Shown piece after piece: positions 37,106-49,680 of a stretch of DNA of 64,000 nucleotides. The notes beneath the pieces were generated by a model that had not been told where the DNA came from, ran no database searches, and was given only the letters and a program-made list of their open reading frames with translations. A program made the translations under genes and the position numbers. How positions within the stretch are numbered: position 1 is the first letter of the stretch; every line of letters begins with the position of its first letter. Source of the DNA: Nomia melanderi (taxonomy: Eukaryota > Arthropoda > Insecta > Hymenoptera > Halictidae); NCBI RefSeq assembly GCF_051020985.1, contig NW_027475133.1:3472001-3536000 (forward strand), read 5' to 3'.

Positions 37106-38249
37106 AGCAATAAATCAAAGTGCATTGTCTGTAGGAGGCCCTGGCGCATGAATGTGTGCAGCGGGAACGACCTCGGACCACCAGGGGCCGAGAAAACCGC
37201 AGTCTCATGGGGCCGGACATTCAGGGTCAGGGAAAAATCCAATATATATGTGGTGATATCTCGGGTGCTATTACAGATAGCGCAATAAATCAAAGTGCAT
37301 TGTCTGTAGGAGACCCTGGGGCATGAACCTGTGCAGCGGGAACGACCTCGGACCACCAGGGGCCGAGAAAACGACCGTCTCATGGGGCCGGACGCTCAGG
37401 GTCAGTGAAAAATCCAATATATATCTGGTGATATCTCGGGTGCTATTAGAGATAGCGCAATAAACCAAAGTGAATTATCTGCAGGAGGCCCTGGCGCATG
37501 AATCTGTGCAACGGGAACGACCCCGGACCACCAGGGGCCGAGAAAACCACAGTCTCATGGGGCCGGACACTCAGGGTCAGGGGAAAATCCAATATAGATC
37601 TGGTGATATCTCGGGTGCTATTACAGATAGCGCAATAAACCAAAGTGAATTATCTGCAGGAGGCCCTTGCGCATGAATCTGTGCAACGGGAACGTCCTCG
37701 GACCACCAGGGGCCGAGAAAACCACAGTCTCATGGGGCCGGACACTCAGGGTCAGGGGAAAATCCAATATAGATCTGGTGATATCTCGGGTGCTATTACA
37801 GATAGCGCAATAAATCAAAGTGCATTGTCTGTAGGAGGCCCTGGCGCATGAATCTGTGCAGCGGGAACGACCTCGGACCACCAGGGGCCGAGAAAACCAC
37901 AGTCTCATGGGGCCGGACACTCAGGGTCAGGGTAAAATCCAATATATATCTGGTGATATCTCGGGTGCTATAACAGATAGCGCAATAAATCAAAGTGCAT
38001 TGTCTGTAGGAGGCCCTGGCGCATGAATCTGTGCAGCGGGAACGACCTCGGACCACTAGGGGCCGAGAAAACCACAGTCTCATGGGGCCGGACACTCAGG
38101 GTCAGGGGAAAATCCAATATATATCTGGTGATATCTCGGGTGCTATTACAGATAGAGCAATAAATCAAAGTGCATTGTCTGTAGGAGGCCCTGGCGCATG
38201 AATGTGTGCAGCGGGAACGACCTCGGACCACCAGGGGCCGAGAAAACCG
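37106..38249. repeat. Units linking the 14-mer and 9-mer blocks
   Basis: The stretch starts with GATAGAGCAA and CGGACATTCAGGG units like those in the 25-mer block, then GGAGACCCTGGGGCATGAAC (a private G near 37,320), CGACCCCGGACC, CCCTTGCGC (37,665) and CTATAACAGAT (about 37,971). Units from about 37,621 to about 37,970 correspond to 39,371-39,720 at offset 1,750 (ten monomers). Confidence 0.82.
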
Positions 38250-39824
38250 CAGTCTCATGGGGCCGGACACTCAGGGTCAGGGAAAAATCCAATATATATC
38301 TGGTGATATCTCGGGCGCTATTAGAGATAGCGCAATAAGCCAAAGGGAATTATCTGCAGGAGGCCCTGGCGCATGCATCTGTGCAGCGGGAACGACCTAG
38401 GACCACCAGGGGCCGAGAAAACCACCGTCTCATGGGGCCGGACACTCAGGGCAAGGGAAAAATCCAATATATATCTGGTGATATCTCGGGCGCTATTAGA
38501 GATAGCGCAATAAGCCAAAGGGAATTATCTGCAGGAGGCCCTGGCGCATGAATCTGTGCAGCGGGAAGGATCTCGGACCATCAGGGGCCGAGACATCCAC
38601 CGTCTCATGGGGCCGGACACTCAGGGTCAGGGAAAAATCCAATATATATCTGGTGATATCTCGGGTGCTATTACAGATAGCGCAATAAATCAAAGTGCAT
38701 TGTCTGTACGAGGCCCTGGCGCATGAATCTGTGCAGCGGGAACGACCTCGGACCACCAGGGGCCGAGAAAACCACAGTCTCATGGGGCCGGACACTCAGG
38801 GTCAGGGGAAAATCCAATATATATCTGGTGATATCTCTGGTGCTATTACAGATAGAGCAATAAATCAAAGTGCATTGTCTGTAGGAGGCCCTGGCGCATG
38901 AATGTGTGCTGCGGGAACGACCTCGGACCACCAGGGGCCGAGAAAACCGCAGTCTCATGGGGCCGGACATTCAGGGTCAGGGAAAAATCCAATATATATG
39001 TGGTGATATCTCGGGTGCTATTACAGATAGCGCAATAAATCAAAGTGCATTGTCTCTAGGAGACCCTGGCGCATGAACCTGTGCAGCGGGAACGACCTCG
39101 GACCACCAGGGGCCGAGAAAACGACCGTCTCATGGGGCCGGACGCTCAGGGTCAGTGAAAAATCCAATATATATCTGGTGATATCTCGGGTGCTATTAGA
39201 GATAGCGCAATAAACCAAAGTGAATTATCTGCAGGAGGCCCTGGCGCATGAATCTGTGCAACGGGAACGACCCCGGACCAGCAGGGGCCGAGAAAACCAC
39301 AGTCTCATGGGGCCGGACACTCAGGGTCAGGGGAAAATCCAATATAGATCTGGTGATATCTCGGGTGCTATTACAGATAGCGCAATAAACCGAAGTGAAT
39401 TATCTGCAGGAGGCCCTTGCGCATGAATCTGTGCAACGGGAACGTCCTCGGACCACCAGGGGCCGAGAAAACCACAGTCTCATGGGGCCGGACACTCAGG
39501 GTCAGGGGAAAATCCAATACAGATCTGGTGATATCTCGGGTGCTATTACAGATAGCGCAATAAATCAAAGTGCATTGTCTGTAGGAGGCCCTGGCGCATG
39601 AATCTGTGCAGCGGGAACGACCTCGGACCACCAGGGGCCGAGAAAACCACAGTCTCATGGGGCCGGACACTCAGGGTCAGGGTAAAATCCAATATATATC
39701 TGGTGATATCTCGGGTGCTATAACAGATAGCGCAATAAATCAAAGTGCATTGTCTGTAGGAGGCCCTGGCGCATGAATCTGTGCAGCGGGAACGACCTCG
39801 GACCACCAGGGGCCGAGAAAACCA
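38250..39824. repeat. 9-monomer block, copy 1 (1,575 bp)
   Basis: 38,250-39,444 matches 39,825-41,019 at offset 1,575 = 9 x 175. Shared rare markers are GCATGCATCTGTG with CCTAGGACC, TGTACGAGGCCC, GTGTGCTGCGGG, CGGACATTCAGGG and AAACCGAAGTG. Single differences include CAGGGCAAGG (38,451) against CAGGGTAAGG, TCTCTAGGAG (39,054) against TCTGTAGGAG, and GGACCAGCAGG (39,281). The match ends at AACGTCC (39,445) against AACGACC (41,020). Confidence 0.92.
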
Positions 39825-41019
39825 CAGTCTCATGGGGCCGGACACTCAGGGTCAGGGAAAAATCCAATATATATCTGGTGATATCTCGGGCGCTATTAGA
39901 GATAGCGCAATAAGCCAAAGGGAATTATCTGCAGGAGGCCCTGGCGCATGCATCTGTGCAGCGGGAACGACCTAGGACCACCAGGGGCCGAGAAAACCAC
40001 CGTCTCATGGGGCCGGACACTCAGGGTAAGGGAAAAATCCAATATATATCTGGTGATATCTCGGGCGCTATTAGAGATAGCGCAATAAGCCAAAGGGAAT
40101 TATCTGCAGGAGGCCCTGGCGCATGAATCTGTGCAGCGGGAAGGATCTCGGACCATCAGGGGCCGAGACATCCACCGTCTCATGGGGCCGGACACTCAGG
40201 GTCAGGGAAAAATCCAATATATATCTGGTGATATCTCGGGTGCTATTACAGATAGCGCAATAAATCAAAGTGCATTGTCTGTACGAGGCCCTGGCGCATG
40301 AATCTGTGCAGCGGGAACGACCTCGGACCACCAGGGGCCGAGAAAACCACAGTCTCATGGGGCCGGACACTCAGGGTCAGGGGAATATCCAATATATATC
40401 TGGTGATATCTCTGGTGCTATTACAGATAGAGCAATAAATCAAAGTGCATTGTCTGTAGGAGGCCCTGGCGCATGAATGTGTGCTGCGGGAACGACCTCG
40501 GACCACCAGGGGCCGAGAAAACCGCAGTCTCATGGGGCCGGACATTCAGGGTCAGGGAAAAATCCAATATATATGTGGTGATATCTCGGGTGCTATTACA
40601 GATAGCGCAATAAATCAAAGTGCATTGTCTGTAGGAGACCCTGGCGCATGAACCTGTGCAGCGGGAACGACCTCGGACCACCAGGGGCCGAGAAAACGAC
40701 CGTCTCATGGGGCCGGACGCTCAGGGTCAGTGAAAAATCCAATATATATCTGGTGATATCTCGGGTGCTATTAGAGATAGCGCAATAAACCAAAGTGAAT
40801 TATCTGCAGGAGGCCCTGGCGCATGAATCTGTGCAACGGGAACGACCCCGGACCACCAGGGGCCGAGAAAACCACAGTCTCATGGGGCCGGACACTCAGG
40901 GTCAGGGGAAAATCCAATATAGATCTGGTGATATCTCGGGTGCTATTACAGATAGCGCAATAAACCGAAGTGAATTATCTGCAGGAGGCCCTTGCGCATG
41001 AATCTGTGCAACGGGAACG
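39825..41019. repeat. 9-monomer block, copy 2 (matched 1,195 bp)
   Basis: This is the second copy of 38,250-39,444. Beyond 41,020 the array switches register: units at about 39,600-40,050 match about 41,000-41,450 at offset 1,400 (eight monomers). Ten-, nine- and eight-monomer offsets therefore overlap within 3.5 kb, which suggests successive unequal exchanges with shifted registers. Confidence 0.9.
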
Positions 41020-41458
41020 ACCTCGGACCACCAGGGGCCGAGAAAACCACAGTCTCATGGGGCCGGACACTCAGGGTCAGGGTAAAATCCAATATATATC
41101 TGGTGATATCTCGGGTGCTATAACAGATAGCGCAATAAATCAAAGTGCATTGTCTGTAGGAGGCCCTGGCGCATGAATCTGTGCAGCGGGAACGACCTCG
41201 GACCACCAGGGGCCGAGAAAACCACAGTCTCATGGGGCCGGACACTCAGGGTCAGGGAAAAATCCAATATATATCTGGTGATATCTCGGGCGCTATTAGA
41301 GATAGCGCAATAAGCCAAAGGGAATTATCTGCAGGAGGCCCTGGCGCATGCATCTGTGCAGCGGGAACGACCTAGGACCACCAGGGGCCGAGAAAACCAC
41401 CGTCTCATGGGGCCGGACACTCAGGGTAAGGGAAAAATCCAATATATATCTGGTGATG

Positions 41459-43251
41459 TCTCGGGTGCTATTACAGATAGCGCAATAAACCAAAGTGAAT
41501 TATCTGCAGGAGGCCCTTGCGCATGAATCTGTGCAACGGGAACGTCCTCGGACCACCAGGGGCCGAGAAAACCACAGTCTCATGGGGCCGGACACTCAGG
41601 GTCAGGGAAAAATCCAATATAGATCTGGTGATATCTCGGCTGCTATTACAGATAGCGCAATAAATCAAAGTGCATTACCTGTAGGAGGCCCTGGCGCATG
41701 AATCTGTGCAGCGGGAAGGTCCTCGGACCTCCAGGGGCCGAGACAACGACCGTCTCATGGGGCCGGACACTCAGGGTCAGGGTAAAATCCAATATATATC
41801 TGGTGATATCTCGGGTGCTATAACAGATAGCGCAATAAATCAAAGTGCATTGCCTGTAGGAGACCCTGGCGCATGAACCTGTGCAGCGGGAACGACCTCG
41901 GACCACCAGGGGCCGAGAAAACCACAGTCTCATGGGGCCGGACGCTCAGGGTCAGTGAAAAATCCAATATATATCTGGTGATATCTCGGGTGCTATTAGA
42001 GATAGCGCAATAAACCAAAGTGAATTATCTGCAGGAGGCCCTGGCGCATGAATCTGTGCAACGGGAACGACCCCGGACCACCAGGGGCCGAGAAAACCAC
42101 AGTCTCATGGGGCCGGACACTCAGGGGCAGGGGAAAATCCAATATAGATCTGGTGATATCTCGGGTGCTATTACAGATAGCGCAATAAACCAAAGTGAAT
42201 TATCTGCAGGAGGCCCTTGCGCATGAATCTGTGCAACGGGAACGTCCTCGGACCACCAGGGGCCGAGAAAACCACAGTCTCATGGGGCCGGACACTCAGG
42301 GTCAGGGAAAAATCCAATATAGATCTGGTGATATCTCGGCTGCTATTACAGATAGCGCAATAAATCAAAGTGCATTACCTGTAGGAGGCCCTGGCGCATG
42401 AATCTGTGCAGCGGGAACGTCCTCGGACCTCCAGGGGCCGAGACAACGACCGTCTCATGGGGCCGGACACTCAGGGTCAGGGTAAAATCCAATATATATC
42501 TGGTGATATCTCGGGTGCTATAACAGATAGCGCAATAAATCAAAGTGCATTGCCTGTAGGAGACCCTGGCGCATGAACCTGTGCAGCGGGAACGACCTCG
42601 GACCACCAGGGGCCGAGAAAACCACAGTCTCATGGGGCCGGACGCTCAGGGTCAGTGAAAAATCCAATATATATCTGGTGATATCTCGGGTGCTATTAGA
42701 AATAGCGCAATAAACCAAAGTGAATTATCTGCAGGAGGCCCTGGCGCATGAATCTGTGCAACGGGAACGACCCCGGACCACCAGGGGCCGAGAAAACCAC
42801 AGTCTCATGGGGCCGGACACTCAGGGTCAGGGGAAAATCCAATATAGATCTGGTGATCTCTCGGGTGCTATTACAGATAGCGCAATAAACCAAAGTGAAT
42901 TATCTGCAGGAGGCCCTTGCGCATGAATCTGTGCAACGGGAACGTCCTCGGACCACCAGGGGCCGAGAAAACCACAGTCTCATGGGGCCGGACACTCAGG
43001 GTCAGGGGAAAATCCAATATAGATCTGGTGATATCTCGGCTGCTATTACAGATAGCGCAATAAATCAAAGTGCATTACCTGTAGGAGGCCCTGGCGCATG
43101 AATCTGTGCAGCGGGAACGTCCTCGGACCTCCAGGGGCCGAGACAACGACCGTCTCATGGGGCCGGACACTCAGGGTCAGGGTAAAATCCAATATATATC
43201 TGGTGATATCTCGGGTGCTATAACAGATAGCGCAATAAATCAAAGTGCATT
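41459..43251. repeat. 4-monomer HOR (700 bp), about 2.6 copies
   Basis: Blocks starting at 41,459, 42,159 and 42,859 match at offset 700. Unit order is: AACCAAAGTGAATTATC with CCCTTGCGC; TATAGATC then CTCGGCTGCTATTACAG and CATTACCTGTAGG with CCTCCAGGGG and CCGAGACAACG; CTATAACAGAT with ATTGCCTGTAGGAGACCC; and CGACCCCGGACC. Private changes include GGGAAGGTCC (41,716), CAGGGGCAGGGG (42,124), TTAGAAATAGCG (42,699) and GGTGATCTCTCGG (42,857). The third copy ends near 43,251, where ATTGTCTG replaces ATTGCCTG. Confidence 0.93.
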
Positions 43252-46200
43252 GTCTGTAGGAGGCCCTGGCGCATGGATCTGTGTAGCGGGAACGACCTCG
43301 GACCACCAGGGGCCGAGAAAAGCACAGTCTCATGGGGCCGGACACTCAGGGTCAGGGTAAAATCCAATATATATCTGGTGATATCTCGGGTGCTATTAGA
43401 GATAGCGCAATAAACCAAAGTGAATTATATGCAGGAGGCCCTGGCGCATGAATCTGTGCAGCGGGAACGACCGCGGACCACCAGGGGCCGAGAAAACGAC
43501 CGTCTCATGGGGCCGGACACTCAGGGTCAGTGAAAAATCCAATATATATCTGCTGATATCTCGGGTGCTATTACAGATAGCGCAATAAATCAAAGTGCAT
43601 TGTCTGTAGGAGGCCCTGGCGCATGAATCTGTGCAGCGGGAACGACCTCGGACCACCAGGGGCCGAGAAAACCACAGTCTCATGGGGCCGGACACTCAGG
43701 GACAGGGGAAAATCCAATATATATCTGGTGATATCTCGGGTGCTATTACAGATGGAGCAATAAATCAAAGTGCATTGTCTGTAGGAGGCCCTGGCGCATG
43801 AATGTGTGCAGCGGGAACGACCTCGGACCACCAGGGGCCGAGAAAACCGCAGTCTCATGGGGCCGGACACTCAGGGTCAGGGAAAAATAAAATATATATC
43901 TGGTGATATCTCGGGCGCTATTACAGATAGCGCAATAAATCAAAGTGCATTGTCTGCAGGAGGCCCTGGCGCATGCATCTGTGCAGCGGGAACGACCTAG
44001 GACCACCAGGGGCCGAGAAAACCACCGTCTCATGGGGCCGGACACTCAGGGTAAGGGAAAAATCCAATATATATCTGGTGATGTCTCGGGTGCTATTAGA
44101 GATAGCGCAATAAACGAAAGTGAATTATCTGCAGGAGGCCCTGGCGCATGAATCTGTGCAGCGGGAACGACCGCGGACCACCAGGGGCCGAGAAAACCAC
44201 CGTCTCATGGGGCCGGACACTCAGGGTCAGGGAAAAATCCAATATATATCTGGTGATATCTCGGGTGCTATTAGAGATAGCGCAATAAACCAAAGTGAGT
44301 TATCTGCAGGAGGCCCTGGCGCATGAATCTGTGCAGCGGGAACGACCTCGGACCACCAGGGGCCGAGAAAACGACCGTCTCATGGGGCCGGACACTCAGG
44401 GTCAGGGAAAAATCCAATATATATCTGCTGATATCTCGGGTGCTATTACAGATAGCGCAATAAATCAAAGTGCATTGTCTGTAGGAGGCCCTGGCGCATG
44501 AATCTGTGCAGCGGGAACGACCTCGGACCACCAGGGGCCGAGAAAACCACAGTCTCATGGGGCCGGACACGCAGGGTCAGGGTAAAATCCAATATATATC
44601 TGGTGATATCTCGGGTGCTATTACAGATAGCGCAATAAATCAAAGTGCATTGTCTGTAGGAGGCCCTGGCGCATGAATCTGTGCAGCGGGAACGACCTCG
44701 GACCACCAGGGGCCGAGAAAACCACAATCTCATGGGGCCGGACACTCAGGGTCAGGGGAAAATCCAATATATATCTGGTGATATCTCGGGTGCTATTAGA
44801 GATAGCGCAATAAATCAAAGTGCATTGTCTGTAGGAGGCCCTGGCGCATGAATCTGTGCAGCGGGAACGACCTCGGACCACCAGGGGCCGAGAAAACCAC
44901 AGTCTCATGGAGCCGGACACTCAGGGTCAGTGAAAAATCCAATATATATCTGCTGATATCTCGGGTGCTATTACAGATAGCGCAATAAATCAAAGTGCAT
45001 TGTCTGTAGGAGGCCCTGGCGCATGATTCTGTGCAGCGGGAACGACCTCGGACCACCAGGGGCCGAGAAAACCACCGTCTCATGGGGCCGGACACTCAGG
45101 GTATGGGAAAAATCCAATATATATCTGGTGATGTCTCGGGTGCTATTAGAGATAGCGCAATAAACGAAAGTGAATTATCTGCAGGAGGCCCTGGCGCATG
45201 AATCTGTGCAGCGGGAACGACCGCGGACCACCAGGGGCCGAGAAAAGCACAGTCTCATGGGGCCGGACACTCAGGGTCAGGGTAAAATCCAATATATATC
45301 TGGTGATATCTCGGGTGCTATTAGAGATAGCGCAATAAATCACAGTGCATTGTCTGTAGGAGGCCCTGGCGCATGAATCTGTGCAGCGGGAACGACCTCG
45401 GACCACCAGGGGCCGAGAAAACCACAGTCTCATGGAGCCGGACACTCAGGGTCAGGGGAAAATCCAATATATATCTGGTGATATCTCGGGTGCTATTAGA
45501 GATAGCGCAATAAACCAAAGTGAATTATCTGCAGGAGGCCCTGGCGCATGAATCTGTGCAGCGGCAACGACCTCGGACCACCAGGGGCCGAGAAAACGAC
45601 CGTCTCATGGGGCCGGACACTCAGGGTCAGTGAAAAATCCAATATATATCTGCTGATATCTCGGGTGCTATTAGAGATAGCGTAATAAATCAGAGTGCAT
45701 TGTCTGTAGGAGGCCCTGGCGCATGAATCTGTGCAGCGGGAACGACCTCGGACCACCAGGGTCCGACAAAACCACAGTCTCATGGGGCCGGACACTCAGG
45801 GTCAGGGGAAAATCCAATATATATCTGGTGATATCTCGGGTGCTATTAGAGATAGCGCAATAAACCAAAGTGAATTATCTGCAGGAGGCCCTGGCGCATG
45901 AATCTGTGCAGCGGGAACGACCTCGGACCACCAGGGGCCGAGAAAACGACCGTCTCATGGGGCCGGACACTCAGGGTCAGGGAAAAATCCAATATATATC
46001 TGCTGATATCTCGGGTGCTATTACAGATAGCGCAATAAATCAAAGTGCATTGTCTGTAGGAGGCCCTGGCGCATGAATCTGTGCAGCGGGAACGACCTCG
46101 GACCACCAGGGGCCGAAAAAACCACAGTCTCATGGGGCCGGACACGCAGGGTCAGGGTAAAATCCAATATATATCTGGTGATATCTCGGGTGCTATTACA

Positions 46201-46880
46201 GATAGCGCAATAAATCAAAGTGCATTGTCTGTAGGAGGCCCTGGCGCATGATTCTGTGCAGCGGGAACGACCTCGGACCACCAGGGGCCGAGAAAACGAC
46301 CGCCTCATGGGGCCGGACCCTCAGGGTCAGTGAAAAATCCAATATATATCTGGTGATATCTCGGGTGCTATTAGAGACAGCGCAATAAACCAAAGTGAAT
46401 TATCTGCAGGGGGCCCTGGCGCATGAATCTGTGCAACGGGAACGACCTCGGACCACCAGGGGCCGAGAAAACCACAGTCTCATGGGGCCGGACACTCAGG
46501 GTCAGGGGAAAATCCAATATATATCTGGTGATATCTCGGGTGCTATTAGAGATAGCGCAATAAATCAAAGTGCATTGTCTGTAGGAGACCCTGGCGCATG
46601 AACCTGTGCAGCGGGAACGACCTCGGACCACCAGGGGCCGAGAAAACCACAGTCTCATGGGGCCGGACGCTCAGGGTCAGTGAAAAATCCAATATATATC
46701 TGGTGATATCTCGGGCGCTATTAGAGATAGCGCAATAAGCCAAAGGGAATTATCTGCAGGAGGCCCTGGCGCATGCATCTGTGCAGCGGGAACGACCTAG
46801 GACCACCAGGGGCCGAGAAAACCACCGTCTCATGGGGCCGGACACTCAGGGTAAGGGAAAAATCCAATATATATCTGGTG
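43252..46880. repeat. Mixed monomers, marker TCTGCTGATATC
   Basis: About 21 units without one clean HOR. Units with TCTGCTGATATC lie near 43,550, 44,426, 44,950, 45,650 and 46,000, a multiple of 175 apart. New variants enter here and continue to the right: GCATGATTCTGTG (45,023), GATGTCTCGGG (44,089), AACGAAAGTG (44,113), TCATGGAGCCGG (44,910), CAGGGTCCGACAAAACC (45,758) and GGCCGGACCCTCAGG (46,311). A private TACAGATGGAGC lies near 43,749 and AAAAATAAAATATATATC near 43,885. I see no gene or insertion in it. Confidence 0.85.
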
Positions 46881-47930
46881 ATGTCTCGGGTGCTATTAGA
46901 GATAGCGCAATAAACGAAAGTGAATTATCTGCAGGAGGCCCTGGCGCATGAATCTGTGCAGCGGGAACGACCGCGGACCACCAGGGGCCGAGAAAAGCAC
47001 AGTCTCATGGGGCCGGACACTCAGGGTCAGGGTAAAATCCAATATATATCTGGTGATATCTCGGGTGCTATTAGAGATAGCGCAATAAACCAAAGTGAAT
47101 TATCTGCAGGAGGCCCTGGCGCATGAATCTGTGCAGCGGGAACGACCGCGGACCACCAGGGGCCGAGAAAACAATAGTCTCATGGGGCCGGACACTCAGG
47201 GTCAGGGGAAAATCCAATATATATCTGGTGATATCTCGTGTGCTATTAGAGATAGCGCAATAAATCAAAGTGCATTTTCTGTAGGAGGCCCTGGCGCATG
47301 AATCTGTGCAGCGGGAACGACCTCGGACCACCAGGGGCCGAGAAAACCACAGTCTCATGGAGCCGGACACTCAGGGTCAGGGGAAAATCCAATATATATC
47401 TGGTGATATCTCGGGTGCTATTAGAGATAGCGCAATAAACCAAAGTGAATTATCTGCAGGAGGCCCTGGCGCATAAATCTGTGCAGCGGGAACGACCTCG
47501 GATCACCAGGGGCCGAGAAAACTACCGTCTCATGGGGCCGGATACTCAGGGTCAGGGGAAAATCCAATATAGATCTGGTGATATCTCGGGTGCTATTACA
47601 GATAGCGCAATAAATCAAAGTGCATTGTCTGTAGGAGACCCTGGCGCATGAACCTGTGCAGCGGGAACGACCTCGGACCACCAGGGGCCGAGAAAACGAC
47701 CGTCTCATGGGGCCGGACGCTCAGGGTCAGTGAAAAATCCAATATATATCTGGTGATATCTCGGGTGCTATTAGAGATAGCGCAATAAACCAAAGTGAAT
47801 TATCTGCAGGAGTCCCTGGCGCATGAATCTGTGCAACGGGAACGACCTCGGACCACCAGGGGCCGAGAAAACCACCGTCTCATGGGGCCGGACACTCAGG
47901 GTAAGGGAAAAATCCAATATATATCTGGTG
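46881..47930. repeat. 6-monomer HOR, copy 1 (1,050 bp)
   Basis: The unit opens with GATGTCTCGGG and AACGAAAGTGAATTATC. It continues through CCGCGGACC with GAAAAGCACAG, a second CCGCGGACC unit, ATATCTCGTGTGC with CATTTTCTGTAGG, TCATGGAGCCGG, GCATAAATCTGTG with CTCGGATCACC and AAACTACCG, and GGAGACCCTGG with GGACGCTCAGGG. The same series restarts at 47,931 and 49,681. A private AAACAATAGTC lies near 47,170, where later copies have AACCATAGTC. Confidence 0.9.
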
Positions 47931-49680
47931 ATGTCTCGGGTGCTATTAGAGATAGCGCAATAAACGAAAGTGAATTATCTGCAGGAGGCCCTGGCGCATG
48001 AATCTGTGCAGCGGGAACGACCGCGGACCACCAGGGGCCGAGAAAAGCACAGTCTCATGGGGCCGGACACTCAGGGTCAGGGTAAAATCCAATATATATC
48101 TGGTGATATCTCGGGTGCTATTAGAGATAGCGCAATAAACCAAAGTGAATTATCTGCAGGAGGCCCTGGCGCATGAATCTGTGCAGCGGGAACGACCGCG
48201 GACCACCAGGGGCCGAGAAAACCATAGTCTCATGGGGCCGGACACTCAGGGTCAGGGGAAAATCCAATATATATCTGGTGATATCTCGTGTGCTATTAGA
48301 GATAGCGCAATAAATCAAAGTGCATTTTCTGTAGGAGGCCCTGGCGCATGAATCTGTGCAGCGGGAACGACCTCGGACCACCAGGGGCCGAGAAAACCAC
48401 AGTCTCATGGAGCCGGACACTCAGGGTCAGGGGAAAATCCAATATATATCTGGTGATATCTCGGGTGCTATTAGAGATAGCGCAATAAACCAAAGTGAAT
48501 TATCTGCAGGAGGCCCTGGCGCATAAATCTGTGCAGCGGGAACGACCTCGGATCACCAGGGGCCGAGAAAACTACCGTCTCATGGGGCCGGATACTCAGG
48601 GTCAGGGGAAAATCCAATATAGATCTGGTGATATCTCGGGTGCTATTACAGATAGCGCAATAAATCAAAGTGCATTGTCTGTAGGAGACCCTGGCGCATG
48701 AACCTGTGCAGCGGGAACGACCTCGGACCAACAGGGGCCGAGAAAACGACCGTCTCATGGGGCCGGACGCTCAGGGTCAGTGAAAAATCCAATATATATC
48801 TGGTGATATCTCGGGTGCTATTAGAGATAGCGCAATAAATCAAAGTGAATTATCTGCAGGAGGCCCTGGCGCATGAATCTGTGCAGCGGGAACGACCGCG
48901 GACCACCAGGGGCCGAGAAAACCATAGTCTCATGGGGCCGGACACTCAGGGTCAGGGGAAAATCCAATATATATCTGGTGATATCTCGTGTGCTATTAGA
49001 GATAGCGCAATAAATCAAAGTGCATTTTCTGTAGGAGGCCCTGGCGCATGAATCTGTGCAGCGGGAACGACCTCGGACCACCAGGGGCCGAGAAAACCAC
49101 AGTCTCATGGAGCCGGACACTCAGGGTCAGGGGAAAATCCAATATATATCTGGTGATATCTCGGGTGCTATTAGAGATAGCGCAATAAACCAAAGTGAAT
49201 TATCTGCAGGAGGCCCTGGCGCATAAATCTGTGCAGCGGGAACGACCTCGGATCACCAGGGGCCGAGAAAACTACCGTCTCATGGGGCCGGATACTCAGG
49301 GTCAGGGGAAAATCCAATATAGATCTGGTGATATCTCGGGTGCTATTACAGATAGCGCAATAAATCAAAGTGCATTGTCTGTAGGAGACCCTGGCGCATG
49401 AACCTGTGCAGCGGGAACGACCTCGGACCACCAGGGGCCGAGAAAACGACCGTCTCATGGGGCCGGACGCTCAGGGTCAGTGAAAAATCCAATATATATC
49501 TGGTGATATCTCGGGTGCTATTAGAGATAGCGCAATAAACCAAAGTGAATTATCTGCAGGAGTCCCTCGCGCATGAATCTGTGCAACGGGAACGACCTCG
49601 GACCACCAGGGGCCGAGAAAACCACCGTCTCATGGGGCCGGACACTCAGGGTAAGGGAAAAATCCAATATATATCTGGTG
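47931..49680. repeat. 6-mer HOR, copy 2, expanded to 10 monomers
   Basis: The copy is 1,750 bp instead of 1,050 because four units are duplicated inside it. About 48,145-48,844 recurs at about 48,845-49,544 (offset 700), with GAAAACCATAGTC, TCTCGTGTGC, CATTTTCTG, TCATGGAGCCGG and CTCGGATCACC repeated in order. Just before the second internal copy, the first has CCAACAGGGG (48,731) and a hybrid start AATCAAAGTGAATTATC (48,838). That hybrid is the probable exchange joint. Confidence 0.9.
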
